64,000 nt of DNA from Azoarcus sp. L1K30 (GCF_018122735.1 NZ_JAGRRD010000001.1:830382-894381); one strand, 5' to 3'. Positions 30,759 through 39,799 are shown, counted from the stretch's first letter. Program-made: numbers and translations. Notes: generated by a model from the sequence alone, not told the origin.

Positions 30759-31552
30759 GCGGGTTTTCTCACGGCAATCAGGATCAGATCATAGGTTGCG
30801 GGCAATTGCCCGTCAGCCCGGCGCAGGGGCTCGTAGGCGGCCTGCAGCGTCAGCCAGGCCTGTCGGCCGAGCGGCTTGCGCCGACGCCCGGCACCGACGG
30901 TGTGTGCGCCGATGGCCTTGATGTCGCGCAACAGGCCGCGCAAGTCGGGGCCCAGGGCTGCGATCTCATGTGCTTCGGCAGCCACGACCGCCAGCCCTGC
31001 AGCAGATGCCTGCTGTTGCCATGTGCTCGCGGAGCTGAAGCGGATGACGTGCTCCGCATCGTCGATGCTGGCAAACGCGGCGCGAAGTTCATGCAGCGTG
31101 CGGGGGCCAAGCGTGGCAATCCAGGCCATGCCCCCGGGCGTCAGTACGCGTGCGAGCTCCGCCAGCACTGAAGGCGGGGTGCACCATTGCACTGCCAGGC
31201 TGGACCAGATCGCGTCGACGCTCCTGTCGGCCAGTGGCAGATGCTCGATGTCGCCGCATAGCGGAACCGCAATCACGTTCGCGCTGCAGGCGATGCGAAG
31301 CATGGCCGGCGAGAAGTCGAGCGCCACCTGCTGGGCTGCCGGAAAGCGCTCGATCAAACGCGGCAGGGCGTGCCCGGTGCCGCAGCCGGCATCGATCACC
31401 CGGCACACTTCGCGCGTGATCGGATGGGCGCTCATGAAAGCGTCCAGATGCGTGCAGGCTTCGCGCTGGACCGCTGCGGCGGCGTCATAGCTCGTTGCTG
31501 CGCGGTCGAACGCCGAGCGAACGGCGCGCTTGTGGCGGCGCGCCTCACGCAT
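30755..31552 (-). CDS. bioC: Malonyl-ACP O-methyltransferase BioC
   Basis: Methylates malonyl-ACP with SAM so that fatty acid synthesis can build the pimeloyl chain of biotin. With the ATG at 31552 the protein has 265 residues, close to the family length. It shows the N-terminal VRSAFDRAATSYDAAA block, the SAM motif VIDAGCGTG (residues 52-60) and DAIWSSLAVQWC. An in-frame ATG at 31609 would add 19 residues and lie deep inside bioH; it is less likely. The start overlaps the end of bioH by eight bases. Pairing with bioH supports the early-pathway function. Confidence 0.94.
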   Translation of the reverse strand: MREARRHKRAVRSAFDRAATSYDAAAAVQREACTHLDAFMSAHPITREVCRVIDAGCGTGHALPRLIERFPAAQQVALDFSPAMLRIACSANVIAVPLCGDIEHLPLADRSVDAIWSSLAVQWCTPPSVLAELARVLTPGGMAWIATLGPRTLHELRAAFASIDDAEHVIRFSSASTWQQQASAAGLAVVAAEAHEIAALGPDLRGLLRDIKAIGAHTVGAGRRRKPLGRQAWLTLQAAYEPLRRADGQLPATYDLILIAVRKPA

Positions 31553-32282
31553 TGGCGAGCCGTCTGACGAGGGTAGCGCAGGCGCCGGGGCTGGACAGAA
31601 ACGGCGCATGACCGCACGCCTCGATCACGTCCAGGCGCGCATTCGACAGGGCGCCGGTCATCGCGCGCGCGGCATCGACCGGCATCAGCGTGTCGCCGTC
31701 GCCATGAATCAGCTGCACCGGCTGGGTGATCGCGCCCAGCGCGGCGCGCAGATCGACATCGGCGAGAACCGTCAGACCGTCGGCCAGGGCGGGATTCCAT
31801 ACGGCGCCGTCCTCGCGACTGTCTTCGAGCACGGACAGCACCCGCCGACGTGCGCTGTCGCCCACCGCCTGCAGCGCGAGAAAACGCCGCAAGGTGGGTT
31901 CGGGCGCAGTGGCGTAACCGGACACGAAGGCTGAGACCGTTTCCGCCGGTAGCGCGCACGGCCAGTCCGCGGCTGCCACGAACCTGGGGGTGGCACCGAT
32001 GAGCACCAGACTCGCGACCCGCTGCGGATGGCGGGCGGCCAGCTCCAGCGCCAGCATCGCGCCGAGAGACCATCCGACGACGATGGCACGTGGCGGCATG
32101 CGTGCGAGCAGTGCGTCGGACCACGCGCGGACGGTCGGGCTTGCAGCGGTTGATGCGCCGTCGTGACCGGGCAGTGCGAGGGTGATGATCTCGCGATCCG
32201 TGCCCAATTCGCGGACCAGCGGCGCCCACACCGTGGGGCGCATCGCCCAACCGTGCAACAGTACCAGTGGCGCGGGGCTCAT
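31545..32282 (-). CDS. bioH: Pimeloyl-ACP methyl ester esterase BioH
   Basis: Alpha/beta hydrolase that removes the methyl group from pimeloyl-ACP methyl ester, ending the BioC-started detour. The 245-residue protein has the oxyanion region LLHGWAM (residues 8-14), the nucleophile elbow GWSLG with Ser72, Asp197 in HGDGDTLMP and His225 in CGHAPF, a full catalytic triad. The start at 32282 overlaps the bioF stop (ATGA). The frame extends upstream to 32414 but lacks family similarity there. BioH enzymes vary and the assignment leans on position between bioF and bioC. Confidence 0.93.
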   Translation of the reverse strand: MSPAPLVLLHGWAMRPTVWAPLVRELGTDREIITLALPGHDGASTAASPTVRAWSDALLARMPPRAIVVGWSLGAMLALELAARHPQRVASLVLIGATPRFVAAADWPCALPAETVSAFVSGYATAPEPTLRRFLALQAVGDSARRRVLSVLEDSREDGAVWNPALADGLTVLADVDLRAALGAITQPVQLIHGDGDTLMPVDAARAMTGALSNARLDVIEACGHAPFLSSPGACATLVRRLANA

Positions 32283-33442
32283 GTTCCACGCTCCAGACGG
32301 TTCAGCGTCGCGGCCAGGAGATCGACATCGTCTTCGGTATGGGCAGCGGTCAGCGAAACGCGCAACCTGGCGCTGCCGCTCGGTACCGTGGGCGGGCGGA
32401 TTGCGGGCACCCACAGACCTTCGTTCCAGAGTGCGGCCGCGAGCTTGAGGACGGCCTCGTTGTCGCCGACGAGCACCGGCTGTATCGGCGTGCGCGAGGG
32501 CATCAGGCGCCAGCGTTCGAGTTCGAGCTGGCTTGAGAATCTCGCAATGAGGCCGTCGAGGTGGCGGCGGCGGGCATCACCGTGCTCGATCAGGTCGATG
32601 CTCGCGAGCAGGGCCTGCGCCAGCGCGGGCGGGGTGCCGGTGGTAAATACGTAGGTTCGCATCTTCTGCATCAGCCATTCGATGACGTCAGCCTCGCCAC
32701 CGACAAATGCACCCGACACGCCGGCCGCCTTGCCCAGGGTGCCGACCCTGAGCAGGCGCCACGAATCGAGCCCGGCCTCGGCGACAGCGCCCCGACCCTG
32801 AGGACCGAGGACGCCGAAGCCGTGTGCATCGTCCACCATCAGCCAGGCATCGTGATCTTCGGCCAGGGCGAGCAAGTCGGCCAGGGGGGCGACGTCGCCG
32901 TCCATGCTGAACACGCTGTCGGTCGCGATGAGCTTGCGCTTCGCACCGGAGCCGGACAGCATGCGCGCCAACGCGTCCACGTCGAGATGCGGATAGCGGT
33001 TCATCTCTGCGCGCGACAACAGCATGCCGTCGACCAGGGAGGCATGATTGAGACGGTCGGCGAACACCGCATCGCCGCGGCCGACCAATGCAGGAATGAT
33101 GCCGCTGTTGGCCATGTAGCCGGCGGACAGATAGAGCGCGCGCTCGCATCCAACAAACTGAGCAAGTCGCCCCTCGAGTGCCTCCTGCACCGCATAGTGC
33201 CCACTGACCAGATGAGAGGCGCCCGAACCGCTACCCCAGCGACGCGCGCCATCGGCCAGCGCGTCGGCCAGCACCGGTGACGCGGCCAGCCCGAGATAAT
33301 CGTTGCTGCAGAAAGCCAGCATGTCGCGGCCATCGATCCGGGCATGGGGCGCGCAGGGCAGGGCATTATTGCGCCGATGGCGGAGCAGGTGGCCGTGTTC
33401 GAGCGCCGCCAGGTCCCGGCGCAGGATGTCGAGCTGATTCAT
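32279..33442 (-). CDS. bioF: 8-amino-7-oxononanoate synthase
   Basis: PLP enzyme that condenses pimeloyl-ACP (or CoA) with L-alanine to 8-amino-7-oxononanoate. The 387-residue protein has the alpha-oxoamine synthase features: FCSNDYLGLA near residue 45, the HASLVDG block, DDAHGFGVLG with the cofactor Asp, and the PLP lysine Lys238 in GTLGKAAGVSG. It lies four bases after the bioA stop and overlaps bioH. The high content of conserved motifs makes the assignment secure. Confidence 0.97.
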   Translation of the reverse strand: MNQLDILRRDLAALEHGHLLRHRRNNALPCAPHARIDGRDMLAFCSNDYLGLAASPVLADALADGARRWGSGSGASHLVSGHYAVQEALEGRLAQFVGCERALYLSAGYMANSGIIPALVGRGDAVFADRLNHASLVDGMLLSRAEMNRYPHLDVDALARMLSGSGAKRKLIATDSVFSMDGDVAPLADLLALAEDHDAWLMVDDAHGFGVLGPQGRGAVAEAGLDSWRLLRVGTLGKAAGVSGAFVGGEADVIEWLMQKMRTYVFTTGTPPALAQALLASIDLIEHGDARRRHLDGLIARFSSQLELERWRLMPSRTPIQPVLVGDNEAVLKLAAALWNEGLWVPAIRPPTVPSGSARLRVSLTAAHTEDDVDLLAATLNRLERGT

Positions 33443-33446
33443 GGCG

Positions 33447-34793
33447 TCACGCGAGCGCGCGGTCCAGTGCCGCCGCCGCGCCGCGCACCAGATGGTTCAA
33501 CTCCTCGGGAGTGACCACATACGGCGGCATGAAGTACACCGTAGAGCCGATCGGTCGCAGCAACACGCCATGATCGAGGGCGGCAGAAAAGAAGCGGTTG
33601 GCTAAACCAGGGCTCGCATCGCGGACATCGAAGGCGAGAATCATGCCGCGCTGGCGCAGATGTTCGACGCGCGGATGCGCGCCGAATTGCGCCTGCGTGA
33701 GTTGACCAAGCAAGGCTGCGCGCGCGCGGTTGCCATCGATGACCTTGTCTTCGACGAAGATGTCGAGGGCGGCCAGCGCCGCAGCGCACGCGAGCGGGTT
33801 GCCGGTGTATGAATGCGAGTGGAGAAAGGCGCGTGCGCTGCTGTCGGCATAGAAGCAGTCGTAGATCTCCTGGCTGCTGAGTACCAGCGACAGCGGCAGG
33901 TAGCCCCCGGAGATGCCCTTCGACAGGCAGATGAAGTCTGGCCATCCTCCGCCGGACTGGGTTGCTGGTCCCGCGACCTGCTCCCAGGCGAAAAAACTGC
34001 CCGTGCGGCCGCAGCCGACTGCAATCTCGTCGGCGATCAGGTGGACCTCGTAGCGATCGCACAGCGCGCGTGCAAGACGCAGGTATTCCGGGTCGTACAT
34101 GATCATGCCGGCCGCACCCTGCACCAAGGGCTCGACGATGAATGCGGCGATCTCAGCGTGGTGCTTAGCGAGACAAGCCTCCAGGGCATTCGCCGCGCGG
34201 CGGGCGACATCGACCGCCGTCTCGCCCTCGGCTGCCTGGCGTGCGTCGGGACAGGGTACCGTCATCGCCGTGCGGATCAGCGGGGCGTAGGCATCGCGGA
34301 AGATGGGAACGTCGGTGACCGCAAGCGCGCCCACGGTCTCACCGTGATAGCTGCCCGCCAGACACAGGAAACGGTTCTTTTGGGGGCGTCCGCGATTGCG
34401 CCAGCTGTGCATGCTCATCTTGAGCGCGATCTCGGTGGCCGACGCGCCATCGGACGCATAGAAGGCATGACCGAGACGATGGCCGGTCAGGGCGGCAAGA
34501 CGTTCGGAGAGTTCGACGACCGGTTCATGGGTGAAACCGGCCAGCATGACGTGCTCGAGCGTCTCCATCTGCCTGCGGAGCGCGAGGTTGATGCGCGGGT
34601 TGCAGTGACCGAAGAGATTGACCCACCACGAGCTGATGCCGTCGAGCAGACGACGCCCGTCGGCATCGATCAGCCATGGGCCTTCGCCGCGCTCGATCGC
34701 CACCAGGGGCAGCGTCTCATGCTGTTTCATCTGCGTGCAGGGATGCCATACGGCTGCCTGGGATCGTGCGAGCAGGGGGAGGGCGTCGGACAT
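33447..34793 (-). CDS. bioA: Adenosylmethionine--8-amino-7-oxononanoate aminotransferase
   Basis: Transfers an amino group, normally from SAM, to 8-amino-7-oxononanoate to form 7,8-diaminopelargonate. The 448-residue class III aminotransferase shows [11 protein letters not shown] at the N-terminus, [32 protein letters not shown], the Asp region [15 protein letters not shown] and the PLP lysine Lys292 in [14 protein letters not shown]. The ATG at 34793 is preferred over 34823, which lies within the probable promoter. It is the first gene of the biotin operon. Confidence 0.96.
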   Translation of the reverse strand: MSDALPLLARSQAAVWHPCTQMKQHETLPLVAIERGEGPWLIDADGRRLLDGISSWWVNLFGHCNPRINLALRRQMETLEHVMLAGFTHEPVVELSERLAALTGHRLGHAFYASDGASATEIALKMSMHSWRNRGRPQKNRFLCLAGSYHGETVGALAVTDVPIFRDAYAPLIRTAMTVPCPDARQAAEGETAVDVARRAANALEACLAKHHAEIAAFIVEPLVQGAAGMIMYDPEYLRLARALCDRYEVHLIADEIAVGCGRTGSFFAWEQVAGPATQSGGGWPDFICLSKGISGGYLPLSLVLSSQEIYDCFYADSSARAFLHSHSYTGNPLACAAALAALDIFVEDKVIDGNRARAALLGQLTQAQFGAHPRVEHLRQRGMILAFDVRDASPGLANRFFSAALDHGVLLRPIGSTVYFMPPYVVTPEELNHLVRGAAAALDRALA

Positions 34794-34822
34794 CGGAACT
34801 TTGCCAGTGGCGAAACCGGTCA

Positions 34823-34851
34823 ATACTGCGGAATCCCGCGAGGCGTGTCAA
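34823..34851 (-). promoter_or_regulatory. Probable promoter of the bioAFHCD operon
   Basis: On the minus strand a perfect TTGACA -35 hexamer (34846-34851) is followed after 17 bases by CAGTAT (34823-34828), a moderate -10. It predicts initiation near 34816. The heptamer CCGGTTT occurs twice around it in direct orientation, but no BirA-like palindrome was recognised. Confidence 0.55.
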
Positions 34852-34863
34852 ACCGGACGAATT

Positions 34864-34872
34864 TGCTAAGAT
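34864..34872 (+). promoter_or_regulatory. Extended -10 promoter of yaaA
   Basis: TGCTAAGAT, an extended -10 element, predicts initiation near 34879 and a leader of about 22 bases. It lies only 12 bases from the opposite-strand bio -35 hexamer, so the two promoters may interfere with one another. Confidence 0.5.
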
Positions 34873-34900
34873 CGGCTTCCTGATCAATCCGAGCTGCAAC

Positions 34901-35686
34901 ATGATCCTCGTCATCTCTCCCGCGAAAGCCCTCGACTTCGACACCCCGCCGGTTGTGACGACCCACAGCCAACCCGATTTTCTCGACCAGTCGAGCGTCC
35001 TGATCGACATCCTCCGCCAGCGTACGCCGGCCGAGATCGCCGATCTGATGAAGCTCTCGGACCCGCTTGCCACCCTGAACGTGGCACGCTACGCGAGCTG
35101 GTCGCGCCCGTTCTCGCCGGACAATGCCAAGCAGGCGGTGCTCGCCTTTAACGGCGACGTGTATGAAGGAATGAACGCGACGAGCCTGTCGCCTGCCGAT
35201 CTGGACTGGGCGCAGGCGCATCTGCGCATCCTTTCCGGCCTGTACGGAGTGCTGCGTCCGATGGACCTGATGCAGCCCTACCGGCTGGAAATGGGCACCA
35301 GGCTCGCCAATTCGCGGGGCAAAGACCTCTACGCCTTCTGGGGAAACCGGATTACCGACGCGCTCAACAGCCTGCTCGAGCATGAAGTGGCTGCAGGGCG
35401 CGAGGCGGTGCTGGTGAATCTGGCCTCCGAGGAGTATTTCAAGTCGGTGCGACGCAAGCAGGTGAAGGGCAGGGTGGTGACCCCCGTGTTCGAGGACTGG
35501 AAGGGCGGCCGCTACAAGATCATCAGTTTCTACGCCAAGCGCGCGCGCGGCCTGATGAGTCGCTTCGCCATCGTCAACCGGATCGACGCGGTGGACGATC
35601 TGCGCAAGTTCGACGGCGAAGGCTACGCTTATGCCGCAGAGGCCTCTGACGCCGATACCTGGGTCTTTCGTCGGCGCATCGACTGA
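34901..35686 (+). CDS. yaaA: Peroxide stress protein YaaA (UPF0246)
   Basis: YaaA proteins help limit damage from intracellular iron under peroxide stress and bind DNA with a helix-hairpin-helix-like element. The 261-residue protein opens with [15 protein letters not shown], the family signature, and contains [30 protein letters not shown] in part, [11 protein letters not shown] and the C-terminal [15 protein letters not shown]. The ATG at 34901 fits the family start; the open frame further upstream overlaps bioA and the promoter. It stands alone, divergent from the bio operon. Protective function here is inferred from E. coli. Confidence 0.95.
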   Translation: MILVISPAKALDFDTPPVVTTHSQPDFLDQSSVLIDILRQRTPAEIADLMKLSDPLATLNVARYASWSRPFSPDNAKQAVLAFNGDVYEGMNATSLSPADLDWAQAHLRILSGLYGVLRPMDLMQPYRLEMGTRLANSRGKDLYAFWGNRITDALNSLLEHEVAAGREAVLVNLASEEYFKSVRRKQVKGRVVTPVFEDWKGGRYKIISFYAKRARGLMSRFAIVNRIDAVDDLRKFDGEGYAYAAEASDADTWVFRRRID

Positions 35687-35748
35687 GCACCTGTCCTCAA
35701 TGGCGCCACCGCAACGAAGCGGTCCGGTGCGTTATCCATGGTGATTGC

Positions 35749-36879
35749 ATGAAAATCAGCTCCAGCTTCGATTCGGGTTCGATCGAGGTCCTCAGCCTCG
35801 ATGATCCGCAGAACATCCGTCTGCGCCTGCGTGCTGACAATGCCGCCGATTTCAAACAGTGGTTTCACTTCAGGCTGTATGAGGCGGCAGGCAGGCCGGT
35901 ACGGATGGTGTTCGAGAACGCAGCGGATGCGGCCTTCGCCGACGGCTGGCACGACTACCGCTGCATGGCATCCTACGACCGGAAGAACTGGTTCCGCGTG
36001 TCGGGCACGCGCTATGAGAACGGCGAGCTGATCGTCGAGCACACGCCGGAACGCGATATCGTCTACTACGCCTACTTCGAACCCTATTCGCACGAACGTC
36101 ATCTCGAGCTGATCAGCTGGGCCGAGTTGTCGCCCTATGCTGCGGTCAGGAATCTCGGTGCCACGGTCGAGGGGCGCGACCTGGACGTGGTGGTCGTGGG
36201 CAGATCTGCGCCTTCGCGCAAGCCGGTGTGGATCATCGCGCGCCAGCATCCGGGAGAAACCATGGCGGAGTGGTTCGTCGAAGGTTTGCTCAAGCGCTTG
36301 CTCGACAGCGCCGATCCGGTCGCGCGCAAGATCCGCGAGCATGCCGTTCTGTATGTCGTGCCCAACATGAACCCCGATGGTGCGGTGCGCGGCAACCTGC
36401 GCACGAACGCCGCCGGACGCAATCTGAACCGCGAGTGGCTTGCGCCCGATCCGCGCATGAGCCCCGAAGTTCACCTGGTGCGTGAGGCGATGGAAGCGAG
36501 TGGCTGTGCGCTCTTTCTCGACATCCACGGTGACGAATCGCTGCCCTATGTGTTCTTCTCCACCGCCGAGGAGGTGCCCGGCTTCACCCCGGACATGGCT
36601 GTGCAGCAGGCCCGCTTCGTTTCAAGCCTGCAGGCGGTCAGTCCCGACTTCCAGACCGAGCATGGCTACGTGAATGGTCGATTCGGCGACGAAATGCTGA
36701 CCTTGGCGAGCAAGTGGGTGGCCCACCATTTTCGCTGCGTATCGCTGACGCTGGAAATGCCGTTCAAGGACAACGCCAACTTGCCGGATGGTCAGACGGG
36801 CTGGAATGGTGCCCGCAGTGAGTGTCTGGGCGCCGCGATGCTGCATCCGATTCTCGATCACGTGGCAGGAGCCGACTGA
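35749..36879 (+). CDS. M14 family zinc carboxypeptidase (cytosolic carboxypeptidase type)
   Basis: Predicted metallocarboxypeptidase of 376 residues. An N-terminal beta-rich domain (about residues 1-120) precedes the catalytic domain, as in cytosolic carboxypeptidases related to eukaryotic CCP/AGBL proteins that remove C-terminal Glu. Zinc ligands are His167 and Glu170 in RQHPGETMAEW and His260 in LDIHGDE; the general base is probably Glu336 in LTLEMPFKD. NMNPDGAVRGNLRTNAAGRNLN matches the substrate-binding Asn-Arg block in part. No signal peptide is seen, so it should be cytoplasmic. Substrate unknown. It follows yaaA by 62 bases and converges on serB. Confidence 0.9.
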   Translation: MKISSSFDSGSIEVLSLDDPQNIRLRLRADNAADFKQWFHFRLYEAAGRPVRMVFENAADAAFADGWHDYRCMASYDRKNWFRVSGTRYENGELIVEHTPERDIVYYAYFEPYSHERHLELISWAELSPYAAVRNLGATVEGRDLDVVVVGRSAPSRKPVWIIARQHPGETMAEWFVEGLLKRLLDSADPVARKIREHAVLYVVPNMNPDGAVRGNLRTNAAGRNLNREWLAPDPRMSPEVHLVREAMEASGCALFLDIHGDESLPYVFFSTAEEVPGFTPDMAVQQARFVSSLQAVSPDFQTEHGYVNGRFGDEMLTLASKWVAHHFRCVSLTLEMPFKDNANLPDGQTGWNGARSECLGAAMLHPILDHVAGAD

Positions 36880-36922
36880 CCCATGTCGCCTGGCAGGCGC
36901 CAGCGCGAGCCGGCGCCCGCAT

Positions 36923-37756
36923 TCAGGCAGGAAACAGCGCCAGGATGCCATCCAGGCCGACATGATCGAGACAGCAGTCGGCTTCGTTGCGGAGTACCGG
37001 TTTCGCGCGATAGGCCACGCCGAAGCCGGCTGCACGAAACATCGGCATGTCATTGGCGCCATCACCGGCGCAGATCACCTGCTCGGCGCTCAGACCGAGC
37101 GCATCGCGCGTCCGGTTCAGATGTTCGGCCTTGGCGTCGCCATCGACGATCGCGCCGATGACGCGGCCGGTGAGGTGGCCGTCGACGATCTCGAGTTCAT
37201 TCGCCCACGCTTCGTCGAAGCCGAGGCGCTGTTTGAGGCGGTCGGTGAAGTAGGTGAAGCCGCCCGACACCAGAACGGTGTGCACGCCGGCCGCCTTGAG
37301 CGTTCGCATCAGGCGTTCTGCGCCGGGGTTGAGTTTGAGGCGATGCTCGTAGACCTCTGCCAGCGCCTGCTCGGGCAGCCCTCGCAGCAGCGCCACGCGG
37401 CGGGTCAGCGATTCGCGGAAATCCATCTCGCCGCGCATTGCCGCCTCGGTGATCTCAGCCACCGGCGCCTTGAGTCCCTGCATGTCGGCAATCTCGTCGA
37501 TGCACTCGATATTGATCAGCGTCGAGTCCATGTCCGTAACGAAGAGGCCGAAATCACTCAGGCGGCGGTTCGCATCGACCCAGGCAAAATCAAGTCCCGC
37601 CTGGGCGCAATGCGTCGGTACGGCCGGGTCGTACTGCGCATCGCGCAGTCTGAAGGACTGCGGGGTGATCTGTTCGATCGCGCTCGCCCCCGTGAGTCTG
37701 GCGAGTGCCTTCAGGGCGACGGTGTCAACATCGGGGCCCTGTACGACCAGACTCAT
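36923..37756 (-). CDS. serB: Phosphoserine phosphatase SerB
   Basis: Last step of serine synthesis, hydrolysing O-phosphoserine. The 277-residue HAD enzyme has an N-terminal ACT-like region (about residues 1-70) followed by the catalytic core: the nucleophile motif TDMDST with Asp75 and Asp77, the substrate Glu in NIECIDEIA, the Ser and Lys motifs (TVLVSGGFTYFT) and motif IV AGDGANDMPM. Its start overlaps the aroG stop by four bases, so serine and aromatic amino acid synthesis are translated together here. Confidence 0.97.
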   Translation of the reverse strand: MSLVVQGPDVDTVALKALARLTGASAIEQITPQSFRLRDAQYDPAVPTHCAQAGLDFAWVDANRRLSDFGLFVTDMDSTLINIECIDEIADMQGLKAPVAEITEAAMRGEMDFRESLTRRVALLRGLPEQALAEVYEHRLKLNPGAERLMRTLKAAGVHTVLVSGGFTYFTDRLKQRLGFDEAWANELEIVDGHLTGRVIGAIVDGDAKAEHLNRTRDALGLSAEQVICAGDGANDMPMFRAAGFGVAYRAKPVLRNEADCCLDHVGLDGILALFPA

Positions 37757-38832
37757 TCACTGCGCTCCCGACGGGCAAGGGCTTCACGCAGGTCGACGGC
37801 GGCAGCCCTGATCATCTCTTCGGTGGTCTCCCAGCCGACACAGGCGTCGGTGACCGAGCAACCGTACTTGAGCTGCGACAGGTCGGCCGGAATCGGCTGA
37901 TTGCCGGCCACGATGTTGCTCTCGATCATCAGGCCGACAACCGACTGGTTGCCTTCGCGCACCTGATGTACCACGTCCTTCATCACCAGCGGTTGCAGTT
38001 CGGGCTTCTTCCACGAGTTCGCATGGGAGCAATCCACCACGATATTGACTGCGAGTTTCGCCTTCGCCAGTGCCTGCTCTGCCAGCGAGATCGATACCGT
38101 GTCGTAGTTCGGCCTGCCGCCGCCACCGCGCAGCACGGCGTGGCCGTACTTGTTGCCACGGGTGCGCAGGATGGCCGATACGCCCTTGGCGTTGACGCCG
38201 AGAAAACTGTGCGGACTCGCCGCCGAGATGATCGCATTGACGGCCACGTCCATGTCACCGTCAGTCGCATTCTTGAATCCGACCGGCGTGGACAGGCCTG
38301 AGGCCATCTCGCGGTGGGTTTGCGACTCGGAGGTACGGGCGCCGATCGCCGTCCACGAGATCAGGTCCCCGTAGAACTGGGGCGCAATCGGGTCCAGCGC
38401 CTCGGTCGCGATCGGCAGCCCGACCTCGGCGACGTCAAGCAGGAACCTGCGTGCCTTCTCCATGCCTTCGTCGATGCGGAAGGAGTCGTTCATGTACGGG
38501 TCGTTGATGAATCCTTTCCAGCCCGTCGACGTGCGCGGCTTTTCGAAATAGACCCGCATCACCAGCACCATGGTGTCTGCGACCTCGTCGGCCAGCTTGC
38601 GCAGGCGGCGGGCGTAGTCGAGGCCGGCAACCGGGTCGTGGATGGAGCACGGGCCGACGACGACGAACAGCCTGGGGTCCTTGCGATCGAGGATGTCCAT
38701 CAGGCTACGGCGGCCGGCCAGCACCGAGGCGGCGGCCTTGTCGGTCAGGGGTACGCGCGCCTTGATCTCCTCCGGCGAGGGCATGCTATCAACGGCGACG
38801 ATATTGAGGTTTTCGGTCTGGGCGACTGGCAT
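37753..38832 (-). CDS. aroG: 3-deoxy-7-phosphoheptulonate synthase (class I, AroG type)
   Basis: First step of the shikimate pathway: condenses phosphoenolpyruvate and erythrose 4-phosphate to DAHP. The 359-residue class I enzyme shows VVGPCSIHDP with the metal Cys, MRVYFEKPRT, KGFINDPYMN, GARTSESQTHREMASG, GFKNATDGD and VDCSHANSWKKP. The feedback-inhibiting amino acid cannot be read reliably. The ATG at 38832 is the family start; the frame runs upstream to 39045 without similarity. A TACAAT hexamer 34 bases ahead may be the promoter. It is followed by serB with a four-base overlap. Confidence 0.97.
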   Translation of the reverse strand: MPVAQTENLNIVAVDSMPSPEEIKARVPLTDKAAASVLAGRRSLMDILDRKDPRLFVVVGPCSIHDPVAGLDYARRLRKLADEVADTMVLVMRVYFEKPRTSTGWKGFINDPYMNDSFRIDEGMEKARRFLLDVAEVGLPIATEALDPIAPQFYGDLISWTAIGARTSESQTHREMASGLSTPVGFKNATDGDMDVAVNAIISAASPHSFLGVNAKGVSAILRTRGNKYGHAVLRGGGGRPNYDTVSISLAEQALAKAKLAVNIVVDCSHANSWKKPELQPLVMKDVVHQVREGNQSVVGLMIESNIVAGNQPIPADLSQLKYGCSVTDACVGWETTEEMIRAAAVDLREALARRERSE

Positions 38833-38865
38833 TGAGCGCTCCACAAGGCTCCGGGAAAGGGCGGA

Positions 38866-38871
38866 ATTGTA
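38866..38871 (-). promoter_or_regulatory. Possible -10 element of aroG-serB
   Basis: The minus strand reads TACAAT, five of six to consensus, 34 bases before the aroG ATG. No clear -35 was found, and the preceding TG dinucleotide is absent. Confidence 0.35.
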
Positions 38872-38971
38872 ACCCGAAGGCGGACACGCACCCGGCATGC
38901 ACGGCCCTTTTTTCGAGCACTCGTCACCTGCTGGCGGCGACGCTCGGTGTCCGCAGTGGGGCAGCGCGGGT

Positions 38972-39799
38972 TCAGTAGTTGAAGCGGTCCTGAAGTTCGT
39001 CGAGATTGAGCGTGTGCAGAATCTCGCCAAGACGCTCGCGGGCATTGCCGCGCACTTCGCCGGTGCGACGGGCGACGATGAGCTCGTTCTTCATCGAGTG
39101 CTCCCACCCGACGAGCTCGGTGACGGTCAGCGCGTAGCCATGGGCCTCGAGCAGCAGGCAGCGCAACACATTGGTGAGATGGCTGCCGAACTCCCGCGTA
39201 TGAATGGGATGGCGCCAGATCTCCGCCAGCGGTGTCTGCGCCAGCGATGCGGCCTTGTGCTTGCGCAGCACCGCGGCGACTTCTGCCTGGCAGCATGGCA
39301 CCAGCACGATGGACTGGGCCTGTCTGGCAAGGGCAAAGCGGATCGCGTCATCCGTCGCGGTATTGCAAGCATGTAAGGCTGTCACGACATTGACGCGCGC
39401 CGGGATGCGATCCGAGCTCATCGAGGCCTCGACCGAGAGATCGTAGAAGCGCATGCGGTGAAAGCCCAGCTTGTCGGCCAGTACGCGCGACCCCTTCACG
39501 AGTTCGGCACGCGTCTCGATGCCGATGACGCGCCCCGCCGGACGCGACTTCAGGAACAGATCATAGAGGATGAAGCCAAGGTAGGACTTTCCGGCGCCAT
39601 GATCCACCAGCACCGGGTCGGCGCTGCTGGTGAACGCTTCGTCGAGCAACGGTTCGATGAAGTTGTAAAGGTGGTAGACCTGCTTGAGCTTGCGCCGGCT
39701 GTCCTGGTTGAGTTTGCCGTCACGCGTCAGGATATGCAGTGCCTTGAGCAGTTCAACCGATTGTTCGGGGTGGATTTCGGGTGCGGACATAGGAGGCAT
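38972..39799 (-). CDS. Class I SAM-dependent methyltransferase, target unknown
   Basis: 275 residues with an N-terminal helical part (SVELLKALHILTRDGKLNQDSR and onward), a glycine-rich SAM site LVDHGAGKSYLGFILYD (about residues 90-106), GIETRAELV with the acidic ribose-binding residue, and a motif IV-like region VTALHACNTATDDAI. The order and the HACNTATDDAI block recall the PF13679 type (METTL25/RRNAD-like) methyltransferases. A Cys pair in VPCCQAEV is notable. An alternative start at ATG 39790 removes three residues. Its substrate (RNA or protein) is unknown. It lies between corA and aroG on the same strand with gaps of 97 and 139 bases. Confidence 0.85.
   Translation of the reverse strand: MPPMSAPEIHPEQSVELLKALHILTRDGKLNQDSRRKLKQVYHLYNFIEPLLDEAFTSSADPVLVDHGAGKSYLGFILYDLFLKSRPAGRVIGIETRAELVKGSRVLADKLGFHRMRFYDLSVEASMSSDRIPARVNVVTALHACNTATDDAIRFALARQAQSIVLVPCCQAEVAAVLRKHKAASLAQTPLAEIWRHPIHTREFGSHLTNVLRCLLLEAHGYALTVTELVGWEHSMKNELIVARRTGEVRGNARERLGEILHTLNLDELQDRFNY

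Noticed and set aside
34823-34851. BirA operator palindrome in the bio promoter
   Set aside because: Only a direct repeat of CCGGTTT was seen; no inverted repeat of the TTGTAAACC type.
36896-36917. GGCGCC inverted repeat between the M14 gene and serB as terminator
   Set aside because: Six-base self-complementary units without T runs, expected by chance in GC-rich DNA.
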